DNA from: an uncultured Clostridia bacterium | GTDB taxonomy: Bacteria; Bacillota; Clostridia; Christensenellales; UBA1242 | Direction: 5' to 3' | Assembly: GCA_947624415.1 (NCBI GenBank) | Contig: CANQKH010000003.1 | Coordinates: forward strand, 1-64,000 | Length of the DNA stretch: 64,000 nucleotides | In this document: positions 1 through 6,586 of the stretch, one piece after another | How positions within the stretch are numbered: the first letter of the stretch is position 1 | Layout: each line of letters opens with the position of its first letter | Made by a program: the position numbers and the translations under genes | The notes under the pieces: model-generated | The model's input: the letters and a program-made list of their open reading frames with translations, nothing else | What the model was told of the DNA's origin: nothing | Databases searched by the model: none

Positions 1-43
1 GTAAAAGCCATGCGAACCCCGTTCCCTTTAGGTCCGGGTCGAG

Positions 44-81
44 CCCTAAATATATTTTTGACCATTTTAGGGTCTTTTTTT
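44..81 (+). terminator. Possible terminator of an upstream transcript
   Basis: CCCTAAA (44-50) pairs with TTTAGGG (66-72) across a 15-nt loop and is followed by TC and seven T. It probably ends whatever lies left of the window. The first 43 bases are richer in G+C than the rest and could be the end of a structured RNA or a gene, but I do not recognise them. Confidence 0.4.
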
Positions 82-112
82 GAAAATATTTATAGAATTT
101 ATGTTAAATCAT

Positions 113-149
113 TTGAGGTTATAGGGGGCTATAATGTTATAATTATAAT
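113..149 (+). promoter_or_regulatory. MerR-type promoter with operator in a 19-bp spacer
   Basis: A -35 box TTGAGG (113-118) is separated by 19 bp from a -10 box TATAAT (138-143). The spacer holds a perfect inverted repeat, TTATAG-GGGG-CTATAA (119-134). An overlong 19-20 bp spacer with a dyad inside it is the hallmark of MerR-family target promoters, where the activator twists the DNA to realign the boxes. The promoter sits directly in front of a merR-family gene, so autoregulation is the simplest reading. An overlapping alternative TATAAT lies at 144-149. Confidence 0.7.
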
Positions 150-168
150 GAATTTAAAAGGAGGGGAA

Positions 169-1290
169 ATGGTTTCGATAGGCAAATTTAGCAAACTCAC
201 TGGCCTTAGCACCAAGGCGCTAATATGGTATGACATGATAGGTCTTTTAAAACCAGAAAAAATTGATGAAAATAATGGATATCGATATTATGGAGAGAAA
301 AGTTTTTTAAAACTTTTAAGTATTCAGTTTTATCAATCAATGGAGTTTAGCATAAAGGAAATATTGAATATATCAGACGATGTAATAGATAATAAGATTT
401 TTGAGTTGAAAAACAAGATTGTCAGATTTGAAGAAAATATTTCTTTTCTTGAAAATATTAAGGAGGAAAAAATGGATAGATTTTCAATTTTTAACAAGGC
501 GAATGAAATGTTATTGAATGGCAAATGGACGTATAGTGGAAGTTGCGATTCACTGGCGGATATAGGTCAAAAATATAATATGGATGGTTCAATGCCAAGG
601 TTTTTGTATTTTGGAGGCGAGTGTGTAGGCACTGATTTAAAGGAAAATTTTTATTATGGTTTGAATTTGATTGAGTTAAAAAGGGGAGATAAGAATGTTA
701 CATACAGATTTTTCACAATTCTAAATAATTTAATATTGTTTGAGACCGAGTTTGAGAAAAAGAAGGAGAAAATAAGGTTTTATATTTATAACAGATTGAA
801 TGAAGACAAAGTTTACACAAAAGATGACATTTTTACACTTATAAAAAAGTATGGCAAAAAGTGTAATGAAGACTATCCAATTAATGGAGTTATATTGGGT
901 AAATGGACTTTGTATGATAGTGTTTTGGAAAGTAAGATTGATGAGTATAGGGGGCAACAACCGCAAAAACCAGATTTTACTTTAAGTCCAATGTTTGATG
1001 TTTTAGAAATAAAAAGCAAGGAAGAAGTTCGTGTAATGAAGCAAGATGATAGTTTTACAATATTACGAAATGGAGTTGAAAAAAGAAAATTTACTTATGA
1101 TAATTCTATAATGCGAATAAGGGGAAGAGATGCGCAGTGCAAGAAATTTGTTATAGATAACACTTTAAATTCAATGATTCATTTTGGTGAATACAGGCAG
1201 ATTGGAGACAATGAGTTTCTGTTTGTCGACATTGAAAATCAAATGGATTTAGATGAAAATTATTATGTTTATATTAAAAACAAAGATTAA
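169..1290 (+). CDS. MerR-family transcriptional regulator with large C-terminal effector region
   Basis: Residues 1-70 form a MerR-type winged helix-turn-helix with the conserved GYRYY (37-41) and an N-terminal IGKFSKLTGLSTKALIWYD helix pair. Residues about 75-105 look like the usual dimerisation coiled coil. The remaining 265 residues are an effector-binding region I do not recognise. It contains two segments opening with the same motif, LLNGKW (about 115-120) and VILGKW (about 241-246), so it may be a tandem duplication of a beta-rich domain. The start at 169 is chosen over the in-frame upstream ATG at 10 because AAAGGAGGGG precedes it and the promoter and operator lie at 113-143. Gene follows its own operator, so autoregulation is likely. 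Inducer unknown. Confidence 0.85.
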   Translation: MVSIGKFSKLTGLSTKALIWYDMIGLLKPEKIDENNGYRYYGEKSFLKLLSIQFYQSMEFSIKEILNISDDVIDNKIFELKNKIVRFEENISFLENIKEEKMDRFSIFNKANEMLLNGKWTYSGSCDSLADIGQKYNMDGSMPRFLYFGGECVGTDLKENFYYGLNLIELKRGDKNVTYRFFTILNNLILFETEFEKKKEKIRFYIYNRLNEDKVYTKDDIFTLIKKYGKKCNEDYPINGVILGKWTLYDSVLESKIDEYRGQQPQKPDFTLSPMFDVLEIKSKEEVRVMKQDDSFTILRNGVEKRKFTYDNSIMRIRGRDAQCKKFVIDNTLNSMIHFGEYRQIGDNEFLFVDIENQMDLDENYYVYIKNKD

Positions 1291-1435
1291 TATAAAAACG
1301 AAAATTTTTCAATAATTATTTAAAAAAGTTAAAAAATGCAAGAAAAAATGCAAAATTTCTTTAAAATTAATGAAAATTTTAAAAATTATCAAAAAATGAA
1401 GAAAAAAGACAAAGTATAATAATGATGTGTAAAGC

Positions 1436-1474
1436 AAAAAAATCTCCTCTGAAAATTATCAAAGGAGATTTTTT
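1436..1474. terminator. Bidirectional terminator between merR-like gene and degV
   Basis: AATCTCCT (1441-1448) pairs with AGGAGATT (1463-1470). The hairpin is flanked by A-rich sequence on the left and T-rich on the right, so it can end transcripts of the convergent merR-like and degV genes. Confidence 0.8.
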
Positions 1475-1486
1475 ATGTCAAAATTT

Positions 1487-2320
1487 TTAGTCCTTTTTAA
1501 AGAATACAATACCATAACATTTAGCACCCACATGAGAACCCACTACGCAGCCAATTTCACCAATTACAATTTGTTGTTGAGGTGGAACAATTTCTCCAAC
1601 TTTTGCCTTCAACTTTTGGGCATTCTCTGGAGTGTCTGAATGAATGACGTAGAAACACTTATCACTATCAAGATTGTCTATTTGATCAAGCAAATATCCC
1701 TCGGCTTTGTTTGTTCCAAGACATTTTGCAACATTAACAACTTTTCCATCAACAATGCTAACAATAGGGCGGACATTAAGCATAGAGCCAATTGCAGCAC
1801 CAGCACCAGAAAGGCGGCCACTGTTTTTAAGATATTTAAGGTCGTTGATTATGCAATAGAGGTTAACATTTTTCTTCAATCTGTAAAATTCCTCTTTTAT
1901 TTTTTCAATATCCTGCTCTTTTTCCATAAATTTGCATAATTCAACTATAATTGCCCCTTGAGCGATTGTTGTTGAAGCACTTTCTTCAATGAATACATTT
2001 TTCATACCAAGGTTGTCCGCTGCCATTTGAGCCTGAACCTTAGTTGTGCTCATTTCCATAGAAATAACAATTGTCCAAACAAAGACATCTTCTTTGTTAA
2101 CATAATCCTTATAAAAGTTTTCAAATTTATATGCATTAGGCATAGCGGTCTTTGGAATTATTCCGCTTTGCAATTTTTTATAGAATTCTCTTGTTTCCAG
2201 TCCTTCTGGGTAACTTTCTTCACCAAACATGACCTCGATTGGTATAATAGTTATGTCGTATTTATCCATAAATTCTTGTGGAATATCACACGAAGCATCT
2301 GCAACAATTTTAAACTTCAT
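1487..2320 (-). CDS. DegV-family fatty-acid-binding protein
   Basis: DegV proteins bind a fatty acid between two domains and act with fatty-acid kinase as carrier subunit (FakB) in incorporating exogenous fatty acids into phospholipid. The N-terminus (KIVADASCDIPQEF) and the later LKYLKNSGRLSG and PIVSIVDGK blocks are typical. At 277 residues the length is normal for the family. I place the start at the second ATG (2320) because GGAGG lies five to six bases upstream; that GGAGG falls inside the first two codons of the longer frame starting at 2332. No fakA is nearby. The gene stands alone, divergent from the repressor gene and ending at a shared terminator. Confidence 0.9.
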   Translation of the reverse strand: MKFKIVADASCDIPQEFMDKYDITIIPIEVMFGEESYPEGLETREFYKKLQSGIIPKTAMPNAYKFENFYKDYVNKEDVFVWTIVISMEMSTTKVQAQMAADNLGMKNVFIEESASTTIAQGAIIVELCKFMEKEQDIEKIKEEFYRLKKNVNLYCIINDLKYLKNSGRLSGAGAAIGSMLNVRPIVSIVDGKVVNVAKCLGTNKAEGYLLDQIDNLDSDKCFYVIHSDTPENAQKLKAKVGEIVPPQQQIVIGEIGCVVGSHVGAKCYGIVFFKKD

Positions 2321-2460
2321 TTTATCCTCCATACAAAATATATATTATCACTTTAAGTGTAATTTTCAAAATGATTTTAAGTAAAATTATAAGGAAAATT
2401 TTAATGGATTAGCAATTAAAAAAGGATGATAAAAATTTTTTATTTTTTTTGCAAAAACAC

Positions 2461-2489
2461 TTGATTTTTAAAAAAGCATGATTTATAAT
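2461..2489 (+). promoter_or_regulatory. Sigma-A promoter of the LexA-like gene
   Basis: TTGATT (2461-2466), 17-bp spacer, TATAAT (2484-2489). Predicted transcription start near 2496, just before a perfect inverted repeat at 2501-2515. The upstream part of this gap (2321-2460) shows nothing else. Confidence 0.75.
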
Positions 2490-2500
2490 AGGAGCATAAG

Positions 2501-2515
2501 AGAACGCCATGTTCT
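2501..2515. promoter_or_regulatory. Candidate LexA-like operator
   Basis: A perfect dyad AGAAC-GCCAT-GTTCT lies just downstream of the predicted transcription start of the LexA-like gene. It resembles the Bacillota SOS box (CGAAC-N4-GTTCG) but has five central bases rather than four. Position and symmetry suggest autorepression; binding is inferred. Confidence 0.6.
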
Positions 2516-2535
2516 TTTATAAGATTGGAGTCGTT

Positions 2536-3132
2536 ATGAAAGTTTGCAATGAAAAACTTGTTGAGAGTATGCTTTCATATATTAAAACTTATCAGATAAA
2601 CAATGGGAGAAGCCCATCTTATCGTAATATAATGAAAGCATTAAACCTATCAAGCCTTTCAGTTGTTTTCAGGTATATCGATGTTTTGCGGTCGAGAGGA
2701 GAACTTGAAAAAAATGATTTAGGCGGGATAGGTATTTCAAGCAATCTTAATTGTTCTAAGAGTATAATTGCCCCTATACTAGGAACGGTAACGTGTGGAA
2801 AACCAATCTATGCTCAAGAAAATATTGAGGGAGTATACAGTTTGCCAACTGCCATATTTGGAAGAGGAGAACTTTTTTTGCTTCATGCAGAGGGTGATAG
2901 CATGATAAATGCAGGAATAAAGGATGGAGATATACTTGTGGTAAGGAAAACCGAAGTGGCGGAGAATGGGCAAATAGTAGTGGCATTACTTGGAGACAGT
3001 GCGACTGCAAAGACGTTTTACAAAAAACGAGATTATGTCGTGTTACATCCCGAGAATCCTCAATACGAAGACATTATTACAAAAGAAGTTAAAATATTAG
3101 GAATAGTCGAACATTTAATTCATAAGTTTTAA
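2536..3132 (+). CDS. LexA-like self-cleaving repressor (SOS or prophage type)
   Basis: This 198-residue protein has a winged-helix N-terminus (1-65; RSPSYRNIMKALNLSS) and a C-terminal S24 LexA/UmuD peptidase domain. The Ser-Lys dyad is Ser122 (GDSM) and Lys159 (ATAK). The predicted cleavage site is Cys87-Gly88 (VTCGKP), where most LexA proteins have Ala-Gly; Cys-Gly is known from UmuD-type and some phage repressors. The start at 2536 follows TTGGAG with proper spacing; the in-frame ATG at 2509 lies inside the operator dyad. Housekeeping lexA and a prophage repressor are both possible. The phage-type genes that follow favour the latter, the single-copy context the former. A small zinc-ribbon gene follows 12 bases later. 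Confidence 0.85.
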   Translation: MKVCNEKLVESMLSYIKTYQINNGRSPSYRNIMKALNLSSLSVVFRYIDVLRSRGELEKNDLGGIGISSNLNCSKSIIAPILGTVTCGKPIYAQENIEGVYSLPTAIFGRGELFLLHAEGDSMINAGIKDGDILVVRKTEVAENGQIVVALLGDSATAKTFYKKRDYVVLHPENPQYEDIITKEVKILGIVEHLIHKF

Positions 3133-3144
3133 GGAGGCAAAAAG

Positions 3145-3333
3145 GTGAAAATGTTGATGTACTGTCCTCATTGCGGAAGATGCTTAGGAGAGTGCTATTC
3201 TAATGATGAAAAAACTGATTGTAAGGTTTTAATAAAAAGTCCGTTGCGGACGAACAAGAAATGTTTTATACATAATATGAAATGTGTTAAATGTAAACAA
3301 GAAGTATTCATATTAATGGAGTTTAAGAATTAA
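3145..3333 (+). CDS. Small zinc-ribbon protein
   Basis: A 62-residue protein with two CxxC knuckles (YCPHCG near the N-terminus and CVKC near the C-terminus) plus extra cysteines, so probably one zinc ribbon. The likely start is GTG at 3145, seven bases after AAGGAGG; an ATG at 3151 is spaced less well. It is co-transcribed with the LexA-like gene 12 bases upstream and ends at a strong terminator. Small zinc-ribbon proteins of this kind are common among phage-associated genes (for example Com-like proteins), but no specific function can be assigned. Confidence 0.65.
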   Translation: MKMLMYCPHCGRCLGECYSNDEKTDCKVLIKSPLRTNKKCFIHNMKCVKCKQEVFILMEFKN

Positions 3334-3337
3334 AGCG

Positions 3338-3388
3338 AACCTAGCGTTCCAGAATTCAAATAAAGATTTTTGGAGCGTTAGGTTTTTT
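3338..3388 (+). terminator. Terminator of the repressor operon
   Basis: CCTAGCGTTCCA (3340-3351) pairs with TGGAGCGTTAGG (3371-3382), allowing two G-U pairs, followed by six T. Confidence 0.8.
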
Positions 3389-3420
3389 AGTTAAAAAAAT
3401 AACAGGTAAGCCCGTTAACT

Positions 3421-3446
3421 AATCCCTGACGTTTGTCGGGGATTTT
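3421..3446 (+). terminator. Second, tandem terminator
   Basis: AATCCCTGAC pairs with GTCGGGGATT around a GTTT loop (one T-G pair) with a six-T tail. It is a backup to the terminator 33 bases upstream or ends a short RNA between them. Confidence 0.75.
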
Positions 3447-3510
3447 TTAATAAAGAAAGATAAAATCTAATGATTTTAAGGAGGGAGATTTAATATTTTT
3501 CGCCTTAAAC

Positions 3511-3538
3511 AAAAAAAATGCTTTACAATAAAGCATTT
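3511..3538 (-). terminator. Terminator of tRNA-Leu
   Basis: AATGCTTTA (3517-3525) and TAAAGCATT (3529-3537) form a hairpin directly after the tRNA CCA end on the minus strand. An eight-base A run on the plus strand provides its U tail. Confidence 0.85.
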
Positions 3539-3624
3539 TGGTGCCGAAGGTGGGAGTCGAACCCACATGATGTTGCCACCAACGGATTTTGAGTCCGTCG
3601 CGTCTGCCATTTCGCCACTTCGGC
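3539..3624 (-). tRNA. tRNA-Leu (anticodon CAA)
   Basis: The acceptor stem GCCGAAG pairs with CTTCGGC, followed by discriminator A and an encoded CCA (3541-3539). The anticodon stem ACGGA/TCCGT holds the loop CTCAAAA, giving anticodon CAA for UUG codons. There is a long variable arm typical of class II tRNA-Leu and a T loop with GGTTCGACTCC. It is transcribed alone, opposite to its neighbours, and has its own promoter and terminator. tRNA genes are common phage integration sites and this one lies inside a phage-flavoured stretch, although no attL/attR pair was found. Confidence 0.95.
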
Positions 3625-3638
3625 ATAAACACTTGAAT

Positions 3639-3667
3639 ATTTTAGCACAAAAAAGGAATTTGTGCAA
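3639..3667 (-). promoter_or_regulatory. Promoter of tRNA-Leu
   Basis: On the minus strand: TTGCAC (3667-3662), a 17-bp spacer and TAAAAT (3644-3639), 15 bp before the tRNA 5' end. An inverted repeat GCACAAA/TTTGTGC overlaps the spacer and -35 box. Confidence 0.75.
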
Positions 3668-3712
3668 CCATTTTTAAAATAATTTTTTAAATAATATGAA
3701 AGGAGAGAAAAA

Positions 3713-4198
3713 ATGAGGAATAATGAATGGGGAAAAACATTGTTATATGTATATAAATATCTTGAGAGGGTTACAGATAGTATTGACAAGTTGGTTTCGC
3801 GAAATGCGTTAAATTCATTTTATTATAACAGAGGAAGCGAGGGCAGAAATAATGTTTTGTCAGTTGCCGAGCGAATAATAAAATTGAGTGAGCGAAAGGC
3901 GAAATTAATAAACATAAAGGTGCTTGTTGACAAAAGTTTATGTTTAATAGATAAAAAATCGGCACAACTTTTGATTGAAAGATATATGGACGGAGATGGC
4001 TTTAAAGAGATATCGCAAAGGCATAATTTAATATTAAGGACATATTTTAGGCATTTGTATCAAGCGGAGGTGAGTTTTTGTCAGGCAATGGCACGACTTG
4101 GCTTTAACAGTGAAAAAATTTCTTCCTATTTGGCGGAAGAAAAATGGATAATAGAAATTTATAAAAAGTTTTTAGCCGAGGAGGAAGAGGTTGCTTAG
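3713..4198 (+). CDS. ArpU/RinA-like phage transcription regulator
   Basis: A 161-residue, mostly helical, charged protein. The segment at about 80-130 (KSAQLLIERYMDGDGFKEIS, then a second helix) looks like a sigma-70 region-4-type helix-turn-helix, the layout of the ArpU/RinA/DUF1492 proteins that switch on phage late genes and are usually encoded just before the terminase. The start follows GAAAGGAGAG. Here the terminase large-subunit gene is the next plus-strand gene, but an opposing surface-protein gene has come between them. Family assignment rests on length, fold and neighbourhood, so it is moderate. Confidence 0.55.
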   Translation: MRNNEWGKTLLYVYKYLERVTDSIDKLVSRNALNSFYYNRGSEGRNNVLSVAERIIKLSERKAKLINIKVLVDKSLCLIDKKSAQLLIERYMDGDGFKEISQRHNLILRTYFRHLYQAEVSFCQAMARLGFNSEKISSYLAEEKWIIEIYKKFLAEEEEVA

Positions 4199-4983
4199 GT
4201 AAGGTCGCCATCATCAAATTCAAAATAGTCTTTGTGCTTTTTTGCTCTCATTTTAGGCTTAGATTTTTCTATTTTTTCTCTTTGCATAGAAGGACGGACT
4301 AAGAGGTAAAGCACTATAAGACATGGCAAACTTACTCCAACAATAATAAAGCCCATTGTTACAGGAGTAAGTTCGCTTAAATCGGTATTGGTGGGGAAGG
4401 GTGTTTCGACTATGTCAAAGACTTCATTATTTGGCAAAAAATTTGTTAAATTATCGCAAAAAACGGAATAAACATAACCATAATTATTTTTATCTGAGTT
4501 GTATTTGCAATAAATCCATTTATTGCTTTTGTCAGGAATTGCTTCTTGCCCACTCAATAAACCGTAATAAACAAGGTTATCTGTTAAGAAAGGTATGTCT
4601 AAAACTTTTAAATCATTGTCAAGTTTAGGTGCAGAATAAAGTCCAATGCCATCGAGAGAGAAAACTCTAAATTGTGCTTCAACATAAGGATTTTCAGGTG
4701 TCCCGACCATAACAGAAACTTCACTTTTCTTCACGTATCCATAAACATCCTTATAAGCACAATAATAAAAATTGTCGTTAGCATTTTCGTAAATTCTTAC
4801 AAAATAGGTAATAGGCAATTCAAACATTTGGTTTTCTTGGCCAATTTGAGGATTAGCATATAAAAACACACCTTCTTCTTCGACTTTTGCATAATAGGAA
4901 GTTGCGGCAAAAGAAAAATTAAATATAGAGAAGAAAGGTAAAGCAAAAAGAATAATAACAGATAAAAGCATTAATTTTTTCAT
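4195..4983 (-). CDS. Secreted SH3-like protein with C-terminal membrane anchor
   Basis: Residues 1-27 are a signal peptide (hydrophobic core LSVIILFALPFFSIF, cleavage likely after SFA). Two extracellular segments resemble bacterial SH3 domains, each ending in the typical strand pattern (YKDVYGYVKKSEV near 80-90; YNSDKNNYGYVYSVF near 165-175). A single transmembrane helix near 210-233 is followed by a basic then acidic tail of about 30 residues in the cytoplasm. Bacterial SH3 domains often bind peptidoglycan. Its stop codon overlaps that of the preceding convergent gene by four bases. The gene breaks up the phage-like plus-strand block, so it is probably a later insertion or shows that the phage genes are relics. 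Confidence 0.7.
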   Translation of the reverse strand: MKKLMLLSVIILFALPFFSIFNFSFAATSYYAKVEEEGVFLYANPQIGQENQMFELPITYFVRIYENANDNFYYCAYKDVYGYVKKSEVSVMVGTPENPYVEAQFRVFSLDGIGLYSAPKLDNDLKVLDIPFLTDNLVYYGLLSGQEAIPDKSNKWIYCKYNSDKNNYGYVYSVFCDNLTNFLPNNEVFDIVETPFPTNTDLSELTPVTMGFIIVGVSLPCLIVLYLLVRPSMQREKIEKSKPKMRAKKHKDYFEFDDGDLT

Positions 4984-5071
4984 AATTTCATTTTAAAATG
5001 AGAGGAAAAAATATGCAAAACAATTATTTGTCGAAAATTAATAAAAAATCACAATTTTTAGCAGGAGGAAC

Positions 5072-6517
5072 ATGAAAGAAAAAATTAAAGAATTAAAATA
5101 CAAGTTGCAGATTGTAAATAGTGAAATTGAAAGACGTGAAAAATTTGACAATTTATCGCGATATAATAAAGGTGAGAAGGTTCACAAAAAACAACTGGCT
5201 TTTCATGCGTGTATGAAAAAGAACAGATGGGTTTTTGGCGGAAACAGGTCTGGCAAAACTGAATGTGGTGCGGTGGAAACGGTTTTGCTGGCAAGAGGAA
5301 TTCATCCTTTTAGGGAGAATAAGACAATATCATGTTGGGTTGTATCTTTGACGAGACAAGTTCAACGAGATGTTGCTCAAAATAAAATCCTATATTATTT
5401 ACGTCCCGACTGGATACAAGAGATTGTTATGTCAAGCGGAAGAAGTGAGTATGCAGAAAGCGGAATGATTGATTTTATACTTGTAAAGAATGTATTTGGA
5501 GGTTTATCAAAAATAGGGTTTAAAAGTTGCGACCAGGGAAGAGAAAAATTTCAAGGGACATCACTGGATTTTGTATGGTTTGACGAGGAGCCGCCATATG
5601 AAATTTATCAAGAATGCAAGATGCGAGTATTTGACAAAAAGGGGGAGATTTTTGGGACTATGACACCTTTAAAGGGGTTAACATGGGTTTATAATGAAAT
5701 TTATTTAAACAGCAAACATGATGATAATGTATGGCATATAGAGATGGAATGGGCGGACAATCCCTTTTTAGATGAGGGTGAGATTGAGGAGATGACAAAA
5801 AGTATGTCGCAAGAAGAGTTGCAAAGCCGACGATATGGAAAATTTGTAATGAGCGGAGGTCTTGTTTATAATGAATTTGATGAAAATATTCATGTGATTG
5901 ACCCATTTGATGTGCCAAAAGAATGGCAAGACCAAATATCAATTGACCCAGGCCTTAATAATCCATTATCGGCACATTGGTATGCACGCGATTATGATGG
6001 CAATGTTTATGTAATTGCCGAGCATTTTGAAAAGGGGAAAGACGTTGATTATCACGCTAAGCGCATAAAGGAGATAAGCAGACGCCTTGACTGGAGGACA
6101 TATAACGGGAGGTTGTGTGCATTAATTGACAGTGCGGCGACGCAAAAAACCCTTGCTTCTTCAAAAAGTGTAGTTGAACTTTTTTATGAAAATGATATTT
6201 TGGTAAATCCAAAAGTAAATAAAGATATGTTCAGCGGAATAAATAAGGTTAAACGATATTTAAGAGATGGCGAGGGCAAGCCACATCTATTTATATTTAG
6301 AAATTGTAAGAATTTGATTGAGGAATTAAAGAGTTATTGGTGGGGAGATTATGACTTGCCAATAAAAAAGGATGACCATTGTTTAGACGAGATGAGATAT
6401 TATATAATGAGCCTAACAAATGTTGAGATTAAAAAACAAAGCAAGTCGCCAATCCAAAAGGACAAGGAGAGATTGATAAGAAAACTCAAAAATTCAAGAA
6501 GAAATTTATTAAATTAA
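5072..6517 (+). CDS. Phage terminase large subunit (orphan)
   Basis: Terminase large subunits pump DNA into phage heads and cut it. The ATPase domain has Walker A GGNRSGKT (56-63) and Walker B VWFDEE (168-173). The RNase H-like nuclease domain retains its acidic residues: Asp292 (SIDPG), Asp353 (ALIDSA) and Asp435/Asp439 (DDHCLDEMRYY). At 481 residues it is full length and appears intact. The start follows AGCAGGAGG. What is odd is the absence of any small terminase, portal, protease or capsid gene: the next gene encodes a cell-surface protein. This is either a prophage remnant whose reading frame is still preserved or a domesticated packaging motor. Confidence 0.9.
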   Translation: MKEKIKELKYKLQIVNSEIERREKFDNLSRYNKGEKVHKKQLAFHACMKKNRWVFGGNRSGKTECGAVETVLLARGIHPFRENKTISCWVVSLTRQVQRDVAQNKILYYLRPDWIQEIVMSSGRSEYAESGMIDFILVKNVFGGLSKIGFKSCDQGREKFQGTSLDFVWFDEEPPYEIYQECKMRVFDKKGEIFGTMTPLKGLTWVYNEIYLNSKHDDNVWHIEMEWADNPFLDEGEIEEMTKSMSQEELQSRRYGKFVMSGGLVYNEFDENIHVIDPFDVPKEWQDQISIDPGLNNPLSAHWYARDYDGNVYVIAEHFEKGKDVDYHAKRIKEISRRLDWRTYNGRLCALIDSAATQKTLASSKSVVELFYENDILVNPKVNKDMFSGINKVKRYLRDGEGKPHLFIFRNCKNLIEELKSYWWGDYDLPIKKDDHCLDEMRYYIMSLTNVEIKKQSKSPIQKDKERLIRKLKNSRRNLLN

Positions 6518-6586
6518 GAAAATATTTAATATTTGTTTGGAAAATTCCGCATAATATGATAAATTAATATATATAAAGGATATAAT

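Noticed and set aside
1-43. End of a tRNA, tmRNA or other RNA (GGTCCGGGTCGAGCCC resembles a T arm)
   Set aside because: The loop lacks TTC and no acceptor stem can be paired within the visible bases; too little sequence to decide.
10-168. Extended N-terminus of the MerR-like protein
   Set aside because: The extension runs through the terminator, promoter and operator; the ATG at 169 has the ribosome binding site.
3337-3349. Second GAAC-N5-GTTC dyad as another repressor operator
   Set aside because: It is part of the stem of the terminator after the repressor operon and has no promoter next to it.
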